A stretch of DNA of 64,000 nt, from contig NZ_JOGR01000007.1 in NCBI RefSeq assembly GCF_000719515.1, positions 186,001 through 250,000 on the forward strand, read 5' to 3'. Under the pieces are notes generated by a model that was not told the DNA's origin, did not search any database, and worked only from the letters and a program-made list of their open reading frames with translations. Source of the stretch: Glycomyces sp. NRRL B-16210 (lineage in GTDB: Bacteria > Actinomycetota > Actinomycetes > Mycobacteriales > Micromonosporaceae). A program made the translations under genes and the position numbers. Each line of letters begins with the position of its first letter. Within the stretch, counting starts at the first letter, position 1. This document shows positions 17,161 to 25,573 of this stretch, in pieces.

Positions 17161-17961
17161 TCAGTGCTCGCGGATCTTCAACCGCTCCAGCGCCTGCTCG
17201 TGCAGGAGCCCGTTGCTCGCCAGGGCCGAGCCGCCGTCGGGGCCGGGGCGCCCCTTCAGGTCGGTGAAGGTCCCGCCGGCCTCTTCGACGATGAGCGCCA
17301 GCGGCGCCAGGTCCCACAGGGCCACTTCGGGTTCGGCGGCGATGTCCACGGCCCCCTCGGCGAGCAGGCAGTAGGAGTAGAAGTCGCCGAAGCCCCGCTC
17401 GCGCCAGGCCTCGTGGAGCAGTCCGAGCATCGCGCCTTGTCGGTCCACTTTGGTCCATCCGGTTATCGAGGAGATGCTCACCGAGGCGTCGGCGAGCTTC
17501 GCGATCTTGGAGACCTGGATGCGTTTGCCCGCGCGCTGGTCCCGTCCGGCGTAGGCGCCCGCGCCCTTCATGGCCCACCAGCGGCGGTTCAGGGCGGGGG
17601 CGCTGACGACGCCGACGACCGGTTCGCCGCGGTCGAACAGGGCGATGAGGGTCGCCCAGATCGGCACGCCGCGAACGTAGTTGCGGGTGGCGTCGATCGG
17701 GTCGATGACCCATTTGCGGCCCGAGGCGCCGGGGTTGTCGCCGTACTCCTCGCCGAAGATGCCGTCGCGGGGGCGCGCGCGAGCGAGGGTGGACCGCAGC
17801 ACCTCCTCGATGGTGGTGTCGGCGTCGGAGACCTCGGTCATGTCCGGTTTGGAGGTGACCCGCAGGTCGGAGGACCGGAACCGGCTGTTGCCGATCTGGG
17901 CGGCGCTGTCCGCGAGCAGGTGCGCGAGGCCGAGATCGTCGTTGTAGCTGGAGGTGGGCAT
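17161..17961 (-). CDS. hisN: Histidinol-phosphatase, inositol monophosphatase family
   Basis: Mg2+-dependent phosphatase of 266 residues, assigned to the last phosphatase step of histidine synthesis in actinobacteria. Metal-binding motifs are present in order: GEEYG (about residue 72), WVIDPIDATRNY (about residue 86, the DPxDxT signature) and WDLAPLALIVEEAGG (about residue 210). Length fits HisN. It lies downstream of aroA-rsgA on the same strand, an order I recall from streptomycetes, with 73 bp between it and rsgA. Activity on inositol phosphate cannot be excluded from the family alone. Confidence 0.87.
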   Translation of the reverse strand: MPTSSYNDDLGLAHLLADSAAQIGNSRFRSSDLRVTSKPDMTEVSDADTTIEEVLRSTLARARPRDGIFGEEYGDNPGASGRKWVIDPIDATRNYVRGVPIWATLIALFDRGEPVVGVVSAPALNRRWWAMKGAGAYAGRDQRAGKRIQVSKIAKLADASVSISSITGWTKVDRQGAMLGLLHEAWRERGFGDFYSYCLLAEGAVDIAAEPEVALWDLAPLALIVEEAGGTFTDLKGRPGPDGGSALASNGLLHEQALERLKIREH

Positions 17962-18034
17962 GGCCTCATCCTAACGAGGCCGCCCGACGGTGGTCGCCCG
18001 CCGAGGCCGCGGGCGGTGACCGGGCCCTCGCGGG

Positions 18035-19048
18035 TCAGTTCTTGCCGTCGGACTCGTGGAGCGAGGCGAGCACGCGGCGGAACGAGGCGAGCCGCCCGGC
18101 CCTGGGGTCGTCCGGTCCGATGGCCGCGTCCAAGGCGCAGTCGCCGATCTCGGGCGTGTGCGTGCAGCCCCTCGGGCAGTCCTGGGCGACCTCCTTGAGT
18201 TCGGGGAAGGCCTTGAGGATCGAGTCGGCGGTGACGTGCGCGAGCCCGAAGGAGCGCACGCCGGGGGTGTCGATGACCCAGCCGCCGGCGGGCAGTTCGA
18301 ACGCGACGGTGCTGGTGGAGGTGTGGCTGCCCTTGCCGATGGCGCGGACCTCGGCGACCGCGCGCCCGGCCCCGGGCACGAGCCGGTTGATCAAAGTGGA
18401 CTTGCCGACGCCGGAGTGGCCGAAGAACACGTTCTCCTTGCCGGCCAGGAGCGCCACGAGGCCCTCGAGCGGCTCGTCGGGCCGGGTGGTGACGATGGTG
18501 AGGTCGAGTTGGGAGTAGTAGGCGCGGACCTCGTCGATCATCGCGGGGGCGAGGTCGTTCTTGGTCAGGCACAGCACGGGTGCGACGGCCGCGTCGTAGG
18601 CGGCGACGAGGCACCGGTCCACGAAGCCGTAGCGCAGGGGCGGGTCGACGAGGCTGGCGACGACCACGAGCTGGTCGACGTTGGCGACGACGACGCGTTC
18701 GGTGGCGTTCTCGTCGTCGGCCGAGCGGCGCAGCTCGCCGTGGCGCTCCTCGATCCTGACGATCCTGGCGAGGGTTCCGGGGGCCCCCGAGAGGTCGCCG
18801 ACGAGCGCGGCCCGGTCGCCGACCACGATGGACTGCTTGCCGAGTTCGCGGGCCTTCATGGCGGTGACCGGCTCGCCTTCGACCAGGCAGGTGTAGCGGC
18901 CGCGGTCGACGGCGGTGACGATGCCCTCGCGGGCGTGCTCGTGCTTGGGGCGGATCTTGGTCCGGGGGCGCGAGCGCCGCGTCGGGCGCACGCGCACGTC
19001 GTCCTCGTCCCAGTCCTCTTCGTCCTCGTCCCAGTCCGGCCCTGGCAC
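18035..19048 (-). CDS. rsgA: Ribosome small subunit-dependent GTPase A
   Basis: Circularly permuted GTPase of 337 residues that checks 30S subunit maturation. An acidic and basic N-terminal tail precedes an OB-fold (IVTAVDRGRYTCLVEGE, about residues 40-90), then the permuted G motifs: TKND (G4), GHSGVGKSTLINRL (G1) and DTPGVRSFGL (G3). The zinc-binding tail CPRGCTHTPEIGDCAL follows. The start is the GTG at 19048, overlapping the aroA stop by one base (TAGTG), so it is translationally coupled. The frame continuing further upstream is only the aroA gene read out of phase. Confidence 0.94.
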   Translation of the reverse strand: MPGPDWDEDEEDWDEDDVRVRPTRRSRPRTKIRPKHEHAREGIVTAVDRGRYTCLVEGEPVTAMKARELGKQSIVVGDRAALVGDLSGAPGTLARIVRIEERHGELRRSADDENATERVVVANVDQLVVVASLVDPPLRYGFVDRCLVAAYDAAVAPVLCLTKNDLAPAMIDEVRAYYSQLDLTIVTTRPDEPLEGLVALLAGKENVFFGHSGVGKSTLINRLVPGAGRAVAEVRAIGKGSHTSTSTVAFELPAGGWVIDTPGVRSFGLAHVTADSILKAFPELKEVAQDCPRGCTHTPEIGDCALDAAIGPDDPRAGRLASFRRVLASLHESDGKN

Positions 19049-20397
19049 TAGGCTTCGGTCTCCGCTTCGCGCCGGTCCTCGCCGCGCTTCGCGCCGTTGC
19101 CGCCGTGGAGGACGGCCTGCTCCCAGACCTGGGCGAAGTCCGGCCAGGTCTTGGAGACGCAGGCGACGTCGTCGAGGGCCAGGCCGGGGATCACGAGTCC
19201 GGCGACGGCGCCGGCGTGGGCCATGCGGTGGTCGGCGTAGGTCTTCCAGGTGCCGGTGAGGCTGCCGCCCTTGTCGACGCGGAAGCCGTCCTCGAACTCC
19301 TCGACGTCGGCGCCGATCCCGCGCAGCTCGGTGACCAGGGCCGCGACGCGGTCGGTCTCGTGGCCGCGGATGTGGGCGACGCCGCGGATGGTGAAGGGGC
19401 CGCGGTTGACGCCGAACAGCGCCGCGAGCGACGGGGTCAGCTCGGAGGCGTCGGTGAGGTCGAGTTCGGCCGGGATCGGGCTGGGGGAGCCGATCACGGT
19501 GAGGCCGCCGCGGCTGCGTTCTACGCGGGAGCCGAGCTGGGTGAGCAGGCCGCGGATGTGGTCGCCGGCCTGGGTCGTCTCGGTCGGCCAGTCCTCGACG
19601 GTGACGCGGCCGCCGACGGCGACGGCGGCGATGAGGAACGGGGCGGCGTTCTGGAGGTCGGGTTCGATGGCCCATTCGCGGCCTTCGAGCTCTCCGGGGG
19701 CGACGCGCCAGCGGTTCGGTTCGCTGTCGTCGACCTCGGCTCCGGCCTCGCGGAGCATCTGGACGACCATGTCGAGGTAGGGGCGGCTGGGGACGGCCCG
19801 GTCGCCGACGTGGCGCAGGTCCAGGCCCTGCTCGAAGCGGGGCGCGGCCATGAGCAGGGCGCTGACGAGCTGGGAGGTCTTGGAGGCGTCGACGGTGAGT
19901 TCGCCGCCTTCGACGCGGCCGGTGCCGCCCACGGTGAACGGCAGCGCGCGGCGGCCGCCGTCGTCGATGTCGACGCCGAGGTCGCGCAGGGCCTTGATGA
20001 CGCCGTCGTTGGGGCGCTTGCGGGCGTGGGGGTCGCCGTCGAAGGCCACCGGGCCGTCGGCGAGGGCCGCGACCGGCGGCAGGAACCGCATGACGGTGCC
20101 GGCGAGGCCGCAGTCGACCTCCGTGCCGCCCTTGAAGGCCGCGGGGGTGACCGTCCACAGGTCGTCGTCGGCGGTGTCGACGGCGACGCCGATCGCGCGC
20201 AGCCCTTCGACCATGAGGAGCGTGTCGCGGGCGACGAGGGGGCGGCGGATCGTGGAGGGGCCGGACGCGAGCGCGGCGAGGATGAGGGCGCGGGCGGTCA
20301 TCGACTTCGAGCCGGGCACGCGCACGACGGCGTCGAGCTCGCCTTCGGCGTACGTGGTCGTCCAGCGGCGCTTCTTGGGTGCTGCGGTTGCGTTCAC
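19048..20397 (-). CDS. aroA: 3-phosphoshikimate 1-carboxyvinyltransferase (EPSP synthase)
   Basis: Sixth enzyme of the shikimate pathway, 449 residues, joining shikimate-3-phosphate and phosphoenolpyruvate. Visible motifs are VPGSKSMTARAL (substrate-binding Lys), the CGLAGTVMRFLPP segment (usually GNAGTAxR), DASKTSQLVSALL, and the C-terminal TYADHRMAHAGAVAGL with catalytic residues. It starts at a GTG at 20397 and overlaps rsgA by one base. The upstream gene (SRAP protein) is divergent, so a promoter must lie within 20398-20561. Confidence 0.95.
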   Translation of the reverse strand: MNATAAPKKRRWTTTYAEGELDAVVRVPGSKSMTARALILAALASGPSTIRRPLVARDTLLMVEGLRAIGVAVDTADDDLWTVTPAAFKGGTEVDCGLAGTVMRFLPPVAALADGPVAFDGDPHARKRPNDGVIKALRDLGVDIDDGGRRALPFTVGGTGRVEGGELTVDASKTSQLVSALLMAAPRFEQGLDLRHVGDRAVPSRPYLDMVVQMLREAGAEVDDSEPNRWRVAPGELEGREWAIEPDLQNAAPFLIAAVAVGGRVTVEDWPTETTQAGDHIRGLLTQLGSRVERSRGGLTVIGSPSPIPAELDLTDASELTPSLAALFGVNRGPFTIRGVAHIRGHETDRVAALVTELRGIGADVEEFEDGFRVDKGGSLTGTWKTYADHRMAHAGAVAGLVIPGLALDDVACVSKTWPDFAQVWEQAVLHGGNGAKRGEDRREAETEA

Positions 20398-20561
20398 GCC
20401 GCCATTCTAGTGGCCGGCGGGCCGGGGACCGGAGCGTCGCCGCACCCCGGCGCCTGCGGGTGCGGCCGAACCCGCCCGAGACCCGAGGCCCGGAGGGCCG
20501 CTCCGGCGCCGCCGCGGCATCGACGGGCCGCGATGTCGGTGCCGCGGGTTACGGTGTGGGC

Positions 20562-21269
20562 ATGTGCGGAAGGTATGCCAACAGCAAGTCGAGCCCCAGC
20601 ATGGCGGCCCTCTTCGACGCCGCCGACCTCGTCGCGGGAGCGTGGAGGCCGAGCTACAACATCGCGCCGACGGCCACCGCCCCCCTCGTCCGCCGCTCGA
20701 AGTCCCGCGACGAGCGCGTGATCGAACTCGCCCGCTGGGGCCTGGTCCCGCCGTGGGCCTCCGACCCCGGTGTCGGCGTCCGCATGTTCAACGCCCGGAT
20801 CGAGACCGTCGCGACCTCGCGCGCCTACAAGCGCCCGTTCGCCTCGCGCCGCGCCCTCGTCCCCGCCGACGGCTGGTACGAGTGGCGCAAGCTCCCCGGC
20901 GGCGGCAAGCAGCCCTATTTCTTCACCCGTCCGGGTGGCGTCGTCTTCGCGGGCCTGTGGGACACCTGGCACCAAGGCGACCTCAACCTGATGACCTTCA
21001 CCGTGCTCACCTGCCCGGCCCAGGGCGAGGCGATGGCCACGGTCCACGACCGCATGCCGTACGTCCTTGCGCCCGAACGGTTCTCGGCCTGGCTGGGGGA
21101 GGAGGACGCCGAGGCGGCCGAGCTGCTCGCCGGCCCCGCCCCCTCACTCGCTGACGAGCTGGAGATCCGCAAGGTCGGCCGCGCGGTGGGCCGCGCCGGG
21201 AACGACGGGCCCGAACTCGTCCGCCAGGTCGGCGACGAGGGCGACGCCGCGACGCTCCCAGGATTGTGA
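20562..21269 (+). CDS. SRAP-domain protein (HMCES/YedK family)
   Basis: A 235-residue protein that, in its family, crosslinks to abasic sites in single-stranded DNA through the N-terminal cysteine left after Met removal. The invariant MCGRYAN start, the NIAPT motif, LARWGLVPPWA, RIETV, RRALVPADGWYEWR (active-site Glu) and the catalytic His in HDRMPYVL are all present. The ATG at 20562 is fixed because Cys2 must be the first residue; an upstream extension to 20379 is spurious. It lies between aroA (divergent) and a whiB-type gene. Role: abasic-site protection, possibly linked to the SOS response. Confidence 0.93.
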   Translation: MCGRYANSKSSPSMAALFDAADLVAGAWRPSYNIAPTATAPLVRRSKSRDERVIELARWGLVPPWASDPGVGVRMFNARIETVATSRAYKRPFASRRALVPADGWYEWRKLPGGGKQPYFFTRPGGVVFAGLWDTWHQGDLNLMTFTVLTCPAQGEAMATVHDRMPYVLAPERFSAWLGEEDAEAAELLAGPAPSLADELEIRKVGRAVGRAGNDGPELVRQVGDEGDAATLPGL

Positions 21270-21414
21270 ACTCAATCACTATTGCCCAACGGTATCTGTA
21301 CCCCAAGTCACCGGTCTTTCGTGTACAAGCCGCGGCCGACTGAAGGGAATCGCTTCCCGCTTCGAGGCGTCGGAGCAGGAAGGGTCGGCGGCGGCAGGGA
21401 ACAGGGAGGTAGCA

Positions 21415-21768
21415 ATGCGGCGAATCCGCCCCGAAGAGGTGGCCCGCGCCCGGCGGGACCCCCGGCTGCTCGATGCCGCCGAATACCGCAACGAGATCAT
21501 CAGAGGCGCCTACCGGATGAGCGGGGACGACTGGCTCCGCCGAGGCAACTGCGCCGAAGTCGAGCCCGACGTCATGTACCCCGAGCCCCGCGAGCCCATC
21601 GACGAGGCGCTCGCCATGTGCGCCTCGTGCCCCGTGCGCACGCCCTGCCTGGTGCGCGCACTGGAGGCCCGCGACCGCCACGGCGTCTGGGGGGCCACCG
21701 CGCCCCGCGAGCGCCGCGCCATGATCGAGGTCTGGAAGGACATCAACCCCCTCGCCGTCGGCGCGTAG
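21415..21768 (+). CDS. WhiB-like iron-sulfur transcription regulator
   Basis: A 117-residue Wbl protein. Four cysteines (NCAEV, CASC and TPC; about residues 47, 70, 73 and 79) would bind a [4Fe-4S] cluster, followed by the turn GVWGATAPRERR, where the usual GVWGG reads GVWGA. The 46 residues before the first Cys are charged and longer than in most members, so the paralogue type is uncertain. The ATG at 21415 follows AGGGAGG. It lies a few hundred bp upstream of the sigR-like gene, on the same strand but with a separate promoter region between. Confidence 0.9.
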   Translation: MRRIRPEEVARARRDPRLLDAAEYRNEIIRGAYRMSGDDWLRRGNCAEVEPDVMYPEPREPIDEALAMCASCPVRTPCLVRALEARDRHGVWGATAPRERRAMIEVWKDINPLAVGA

Positions 21769-22269
21769 CGAGGGCCGATGAACCGGCGGCCGCGACCGCT
21801 CGCCCGAGCGAGGTCGCGGCTTCACGGTGCCCGAGTCGGGATCGGAGCGGGGAGGCCGCAGCCTCCCCGGACCGGCGGCGGTGTCAGGTCCACCGGCCCG
21901 GGGCAGGTACTGGGAGTTCACGCGCCGGTCTCCCGACGCGATCAAGACCCTTCCGGGTCCACCCACGATAACGACCACTCCCACTGAAAGTTACCGTTTC
22001 AATCCACAAAGTAATGATTCCGGGTGATTTCACGGCAAACCGGCGCCCCGCCCCTCGACCGGCGCCGTCCCCGCCCGCACACGCGGTGTGGTGAAAGTGA
22101 CGCCCGCCGATCCGCCCGCCGCGGAATGAACCCGCACCAGGCGATGTTGCACGGGTCGAGTCTCCACGATCGGCTCGCCGGAACGGCACACCGCCGCCCC
22201 CGGCGAGAGGCCCGCCAGCCTAGGCAACCTCCAAGGCAAGCAACCTCTCAGGCAAGGAGCGCACCGCAT
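21769..22269 (+). other. 501-bp intergenic region and sigR leader
   Basis: There is no convincing gene here. The 5' part is GC-rich. Around 21986-22020 lies a lower-GC stretch with small inverted repeats (GAAAGTTACCGTTTC). From 22123 it holds a SigR-type promoter and then about 115 bp of leader to the ATG at 22270. Confidence 0.5.
22123..22148 (+). promoter_or_regulatory. SigR-type (thiol-stress) autoregulatory promoter
   Basis: GGAAT at 22123-22127 and GTT at 22146-22148 are exactly 18 bp apart, which is the published streptomycete SigR consensus GGAAT-N18-GTT. It is oriented toward the sigma factor gene. Transcription should begin near 22155, which leaves a long leader before either candidate start codon. 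Confidence 0.75.
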
Positions 22270-23070
22270 ATGACGACCACCCTCCGCGGACGCGAGGACC
22301 AGCGACTGGCCGCGCTGCTGAGCGGACCCGAATGGTCCCCGCCCATCGGCGCCGGCGACGCCGCCGAGAGCCGTGCCGACACCGTCGGCGGCGTCACCGC
22401 CGCCCGCCTTTCCCCCGACTTCGCCGACGCCGCTGCCGTAGGCTCAGAGACGGCGGGCGACGAGAGGGAGACGGTGACCGAGGCCAACGAGAGCACCCAG
22501 GAGCGGCGCGAGCGGTTCGAACGCGACGCGATGCCCCTGATCGACCAGCTCTACGGCGCCGCGCTGCGCATGACGCGCAACCCCGCCGACGCCGAGGACC
22601 TCGTCCAGGAGACCTACCTCAAGGCCTACTCCAAGTTCCACCAGTTCCGCGAGGGCACCAACCTCAAGGCCTGGCTGTACCGGATCCTCACCAACACCTA
22701 CATCAACACCTACCGCAAGAAGAAGCGCCAGCCCCTGACCTCGCCGACCGACGAGATCACCGACTGGCAGCTCGCCGACGCCGAGTCCCACTCGGCCACC
22801 GGCCTGCGGTCGGCCGAGACCGAGGCGCTCGACCACCTGCCCGACTCCGACGTCAAGGACGCCCTCCAGCGCCTCGGCGAGGACTTCCGCCTCACGGTCT
22901 ACCTCGCCGACGTCGAAGGCTTCTCCTACAAGGAGATCGCCGACATCATGGGCACCCCGATCGGCACCGTCATGTCCCGCCTCCACCGCGGACGGCGGCA
23001 GTTGCGCCAGTTGCTGAGCTCGTACGCCGCCGACCGCGGCCTGTCGCCCGCACGGGAGGTCCAGCAGTGA
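22270..23070 (+). CDS. sigR: SigR/SigH-type ECF sigma factor (thiol-oxidative stress)
   Basis: Group IV sigma factor. Region 2 (FERDAMPLIDQLYGAALRMTRNPADAEDLVQETYLKAYSKF, in part) and region 4 (SYKEIADIMGTPIGTVMSRLHRGRRQL, in part) match actinobacterial SigR closely. Two starts are possible: the ATG at 22270 (266 residues, AAGGAG 10 bp upstream) and an internal GTG at 22474 (198 residues, GAGGGAG upstream). The 68-residue extension is low-complexity and unlike a fold. Streptomycete SigR is known to be made as a long unstable and a short form, and the same may apply here. The stop overlaps rsrA by 4 bp (GTGA). A GGAAT-N18-GTT promoter lies upstream. Confidence 0.92.
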   Translation: MTTTLRGREDQRLAALLSGPEWSPPIGAGDAAESRADTVGGVTAARLSPDFADAAAVGSETAGDERETVTEANESTQERRERFERDAMPLIDQLYGAALRMTRNPADAEDLVQETYLKAYSKFHQFREGTNLKAWLYRILTNTYINTYRKKKRQPLTSPTDEITDWQLADAESHSATGLRSAETEALDHLPDSDVKDALQRLGEDFRLTVYLADVEGFSYKEIADIMGTPIGTVMSRLHRGRRQLRQLLSSYAADRGLSPAREVQQ

Positions 23071-23366
23071 TCGGTCCAGAATCGGACAAGCCCAAGCTCG
23101 ACTGCCGGGAAGTCCTCGAAGAGGTCTACCTCTACCTCGACCAGGAGTGCTCCGACGTCCGGCGCACGGTCATCCGCGACCACCTCGACGAATGCTCGCC
23201 GTGCCTGTCCGAGTACGGCATCGAGCAGGAGGTGCGCGCCATCGTCCACCGCTGCTGCAGCCAGGAGAAGGCCCCCGACGAGGTCAAGGAGCGCCTGCGC
23301 CGCAAGCTCAGCGCCATCGAGCAGGTCAGCGAGCTCTTCGGCGAAGTCGCCGAACGCGACCGCTGA
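23067..23366 (+). CDS. rsrA: RsrA-type zinc anti-sigma factor
   Basis: Redox-sensing anti-sigma factor of 99 residues that should sequester SigR until its thiols are oxidised. It carries the ZAS motif HLDECSPC (His39, Cys43, Cys46) with the upstream Cys13, the same arrangement as RsrA. Extra cysteines are at 28, 63 and 64. The GTG at 23067 overlaps the sigma factor stop by 4 bp, so the two are translationally coupled. The gene ends 4 bp before a convergent tetR gene, with no room for a terminator. Confidence 0.92.
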   Translation: MIGPESDKPKLDCREVLEEVYLYLDQECSDVRRTVIRDHLDECSPCLSEYGIEQEVRAIVHRCCSQEKAPDEVKERLRRKLSAIEQVSELFGEVAERDR

Positions 23367-23370
23367 CCGC

Positions 23371-23964
23371 TTACGCGGCCGACTCCGCCGCGTTCGCCTG
23401 GAGCAGGCTGATCGAGATCTGGAGCGAGGCCTCCCGGATCTCCTGCTCGGAGTCGTCGATCCGTGGATAGGTGATCCACGCGCTGTAGAGCGTCGTGATC
23501 GCGTCCCACGCCCGCAGGCGGTGGATGAGCGGATCATCGGTCTCGATCAAGAGCGCGTGCAGCCGCCGCTGGCGCATCCGGAACACCGACATGCGGTCCA
23601 ACCGCGTGAGCGCGGCCTGATTGCTCTGCATGAACTTCAGCACCGGCACGTGCGAGCGGATCGTCTCCTCGTACCGGCGCAGCAGCTCCGTGCGCGTCTC
23701 CAACCCGCGCGGCTGCGTGTCGCCCCATTCGCAGATCCGGTCGACATCGGTCGCGTACGACTCGAAGAAGCTCGCCGCGATGTCTTCCTTGGTCTTGAAG
23801 TGGTAGTACAGCGCGGCCTTGGTGACGCCGAGCTGCTCGGCGATCTCCCGCAGCGAGGTGCGTTCGTAGCCGTGCTCGCTGAAGAGCGCGATCGCGGTCT
23901 GCTGGATCCGCTCGCGGGTGCTCGGCTGATTCGGGTCGCGCGCGTCGCGCGGCGCTTCGCTCAT
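23371..23964 (-). CDS. TetR-family transcription regulator
   Basis: A 197-residue DNA-binding protein. The N-terminal HTH (TSLREIAEQLGVTKAALYYHFKTKEDI, in part; residues 36-62) is of the TetR type and is well conserved. The C-terminal ligand domain is not assignable and contains ICEWGDTQPRGLETRTELL. It is convergent with rsrA with a 4-bp gap, so readthrough from either side would make antisense RNA. Target and ligand are unknown; the bL37 gene upstream is on the same strand. Confidence 0.85.
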   Translation of the reverse strand: MSEAPRDARDPNQPSTRERIQQTAIALFSEHGYERTSLREIAEQLGVTKAALYYHFKTKEDIAASFFESYATDVDRICEWGDTQPRGLETRTELLRRYEETIRSHVPVLKFMQSNQAALTRLDRMSVFRMRQRRLHALLIETDDPLIHRLRAWDAITTLYSAWITYPRIDDSEQEIREASLQISISLLQANAAESAA

Positions 23965-24046
23965 GTGCGCAAGTCTCGTTCTCGTCCGGGATCGACCAGT
24001 GCGATCGCGGGGCAGTCGCGGCCTGGGCCGCCTGCCCCGCCACGCT

Positions 24047-24121
24047 CTAGCTGTTCGGCCGCTTCCCGTGGTTCGCGGCCTTCTTCTTACGCGACTTGCG
24101 CTTGCGCGATGCCTTAGCCAT
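24047..24121 (-). CDS. 50S ribosomal protein bL37 (24 residues)
   Basis: A 24-codon gene below most gene-finder cut-offs. The product MAKASRKRKSRKKKAANHGK plus RPNS is extremely basic, and its tail ANHGKRPN matches my memory of the small actinobacterial ribosomal protein bL37 first seen in mycobacterial ribosome structures. GGAGGAG lies just before the ATG at 24121. It sits 82 bp upstream of the tetR start on the same strand. Confidence 0.82.
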   Translation of the reverse strand: MAKASRKRKSRKKKAANHGKRPNS

Positions 24122-24347
24122 GGCTCCTCCTGGGTCGGTCGGGAATGCAGGGGTCAACCTTACCGGCCCCGGAGCGCTGGCCCCGAGGGCGTTGACGACT
24201 GCGTGAACTCGGAGGAGTGTGGAAGTGAGCGGTGCCGCAGCGGCCGGTCCGCTCACGCCCGGCCCGCTCCGCGCGGGCGGCCCGAAACAATCTCGAATCC
24301 CGGAAAACCGAGCGTCGGTGGACGAGCGTGGACACGGTCGACTACGC

Positions 24348-24380
24348 TTCATTATGAAGGTTTATTTAATATTTAGTTTC
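24348..24380 (+). promoter_or_regulatory. AT-rich promoter/operator island before the SIS-domain gene
   Basis: A roughly 33-bp stretch of mostly A and T (with TTTATTTAATATTTAG) stands out in this GC-rich region. TAATAT at 24368-24373 would suit a -10 box, 10-15 bp before the AAGGAG of the next gene. AT-rich operators are known for ROK-family sugar repressors in actinomycetes, so regulation of this kind is possible. Confidence 0.45.
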
Positions 24381-24400
24381 CGTCGCACAAGGAGCGTCCC

Positions 24401-25492
24401 GTGAACGAGCCCCAGGTCGGCGCCGCCGACGAGATCGCCGCCGCGAGCCCCGGCGCGGGCATGGCCGCCGACATCGCCGAGCAGCCCGACGTGTACAGCG
24501 GCCTGCTCGAACACGGCGCACCGGAGATCGCCAAGATCGCCGCGATCATCGCCGAACGCCGCCCCCGGTCCATCGTGTTCACCGCCCGCGGCACCTCCGA
24601 CCACGCGGCCCTGTACGCGGCCTACCTCACCGAGATCCGTCTCGGCCTGCCCGCGAGCCTCGCCAGCCCCTCGGTCGTCACCGTCTACGACGCCCGCCCC
24701 GACTGGTCCGACAGCCTCGTCATCGCCGTCTCCCAATCCGGCGGCTCACCCGACCTCGCCCAAGTCGTGGCCGCCGCCCGCGCCGGCGGCGCCCTCACCC
24801 TCGCCGTCACCAACAACCCCGACTCCCGCCTCGCCGCCGAAGCCGAACTGCACCTCGACGTCCGCGCCGGACACGAACGGGCCGTCGCCGCCACCAAGAC
24901 CTACACCGCCGAACTGCTCACCCTCCTGCTCCTCGTCGAAGGCATCCGCACCGGCACCGGCCGCCTCGAGGCCGCCGAGGCCGCCGCCCTCGACAAGCTC
25001 CCCGAACTCGCCCAGAGCGTCCTGGAGCGCTCGGGCGCCGCCGACCTCGCCGGCCGCTACCGCTTCGCCTCCCGCTTCGTGACCACCGGCCGCGGCTACG
25101 CCTACCCCACCGCCCGCGAGACCGCCCTCAAACTCATGGAGACCTCCTACCTCCCCTCCCTGGCGTTCTCCGGCGCCGACCTCCTCCACGGACCGCTCGC
25201 CATGGCCGACCCCGGCGTCCCCGTCCTCGCCGTCGTCGGCTCCGGCCCCGGCGGGCACGCCATGTGGAACGTCCTCACCCAACTGGGCAAGCAGCGCGCG
25301 GACGTGGTCGTCGTCGGCGCCGCCGACGTCCCCGGCCAGAGCGCCCGCCTCGCCACCCCCGCCGTCGACGAACGCCTCGCCGCGCTTTTGGACATCCTTC
25401 CCCTGCAACAACTCTCACTGAACCTCGCCATCGAGCGCGGCGAGAACCCCGACGCCCCAAGAGGTCTCAAGAAGGTCACAGAGACCGTGTGA
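24401..25492 (+). CDS. SIS-domain sugar-phosphate isomerase/deaminase (AgaS/GlmS-like)
   Basis: A 363-residue protein with two SIS domains, as in the isomerase half of glucosamine-6-phosphate synthase. Motifs include FTARGTSDHAALYAAYL, VIAVSQSGGSPDL (phosphate-sugar binding Ser), ATKTYTAELLTLLLL, TTGRGYAYPTARETALKLME and the C-terminal catalytic-Lys region GLKKVTETV. The glutaminase domain is absent, so it probably deaminates or isomerises an amino-sugar phosphate (NagB-II/AgaS type) rather than making GlcN6P. The start is the GTG at 24401 after AAGGAG. An AT-rich promoter precedes it; the next gene has its own promoter. Confidence 0.87.
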   Translation: MNEPQVGAADEIAAASPGAGMAADIAEQPDVYSGLLEHGAPEIAKIAAIIAERRPRSIVFTARGTSDHAALYAAYLTEIRLGLPASLASPSVVTVYDARPDWSDSLVIAVSQSGGSPDLAQVVAAARAGGALTLAVTNNPDSRLAAEAELHLDVRAGHERAVAATKTYTAELLTLLLLVEGIRTGTGRLEAAEAAALDKLPELAQSVLERSGAADLAGRYRFASRFVTTGRGYAYPTARETALKLMETSYLPSLAFSGADLLHGPLAMADPGVPVLAVVGSGPGGHAMWNVLTQLGKQRADVVVVGAADVPGQSARLATPAVDERLAALLDILPLQQLSLNLAIERGENPDAPRGLKKVTETV

Positions 25493-25522
25493 TCCCAGGT
25501 CCCGGGCCTCCCGGAAACGGGA

Positions 25523-25566
25523 GTTCACCTTCGGTTCACCCTGATGTTCACCGATCTCCGTAAACT
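25523..25566 (+). promoter_or_regulatory. PHO-box-like direct repeats and -10 box of a leaderless promoter
   Basis: GTTCACC occurs at 25523, 25534 and 25546, spaced 11 and 12 bp. The streptomycete PhoP box is built of 11-bp direct repeat units starting GTTCACC. TAAACT at 25561-25566 fits a -10 box, 7 bp before the ATG at 25574, so transcription would begin at or beside the start codon. Confidence 0.65.
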
Positions 25567-25573
25567 CAGCGTC

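Noticed and set aside
21986..22020. GAAAGTTACCGTTTC-type inverted repeat considered as a SigR promoter on the minus strand
   Set aside because: The minus-strand GGAAT near 22020 has AAC rather than GTT after 18 bp, and no gene follows in that direction.
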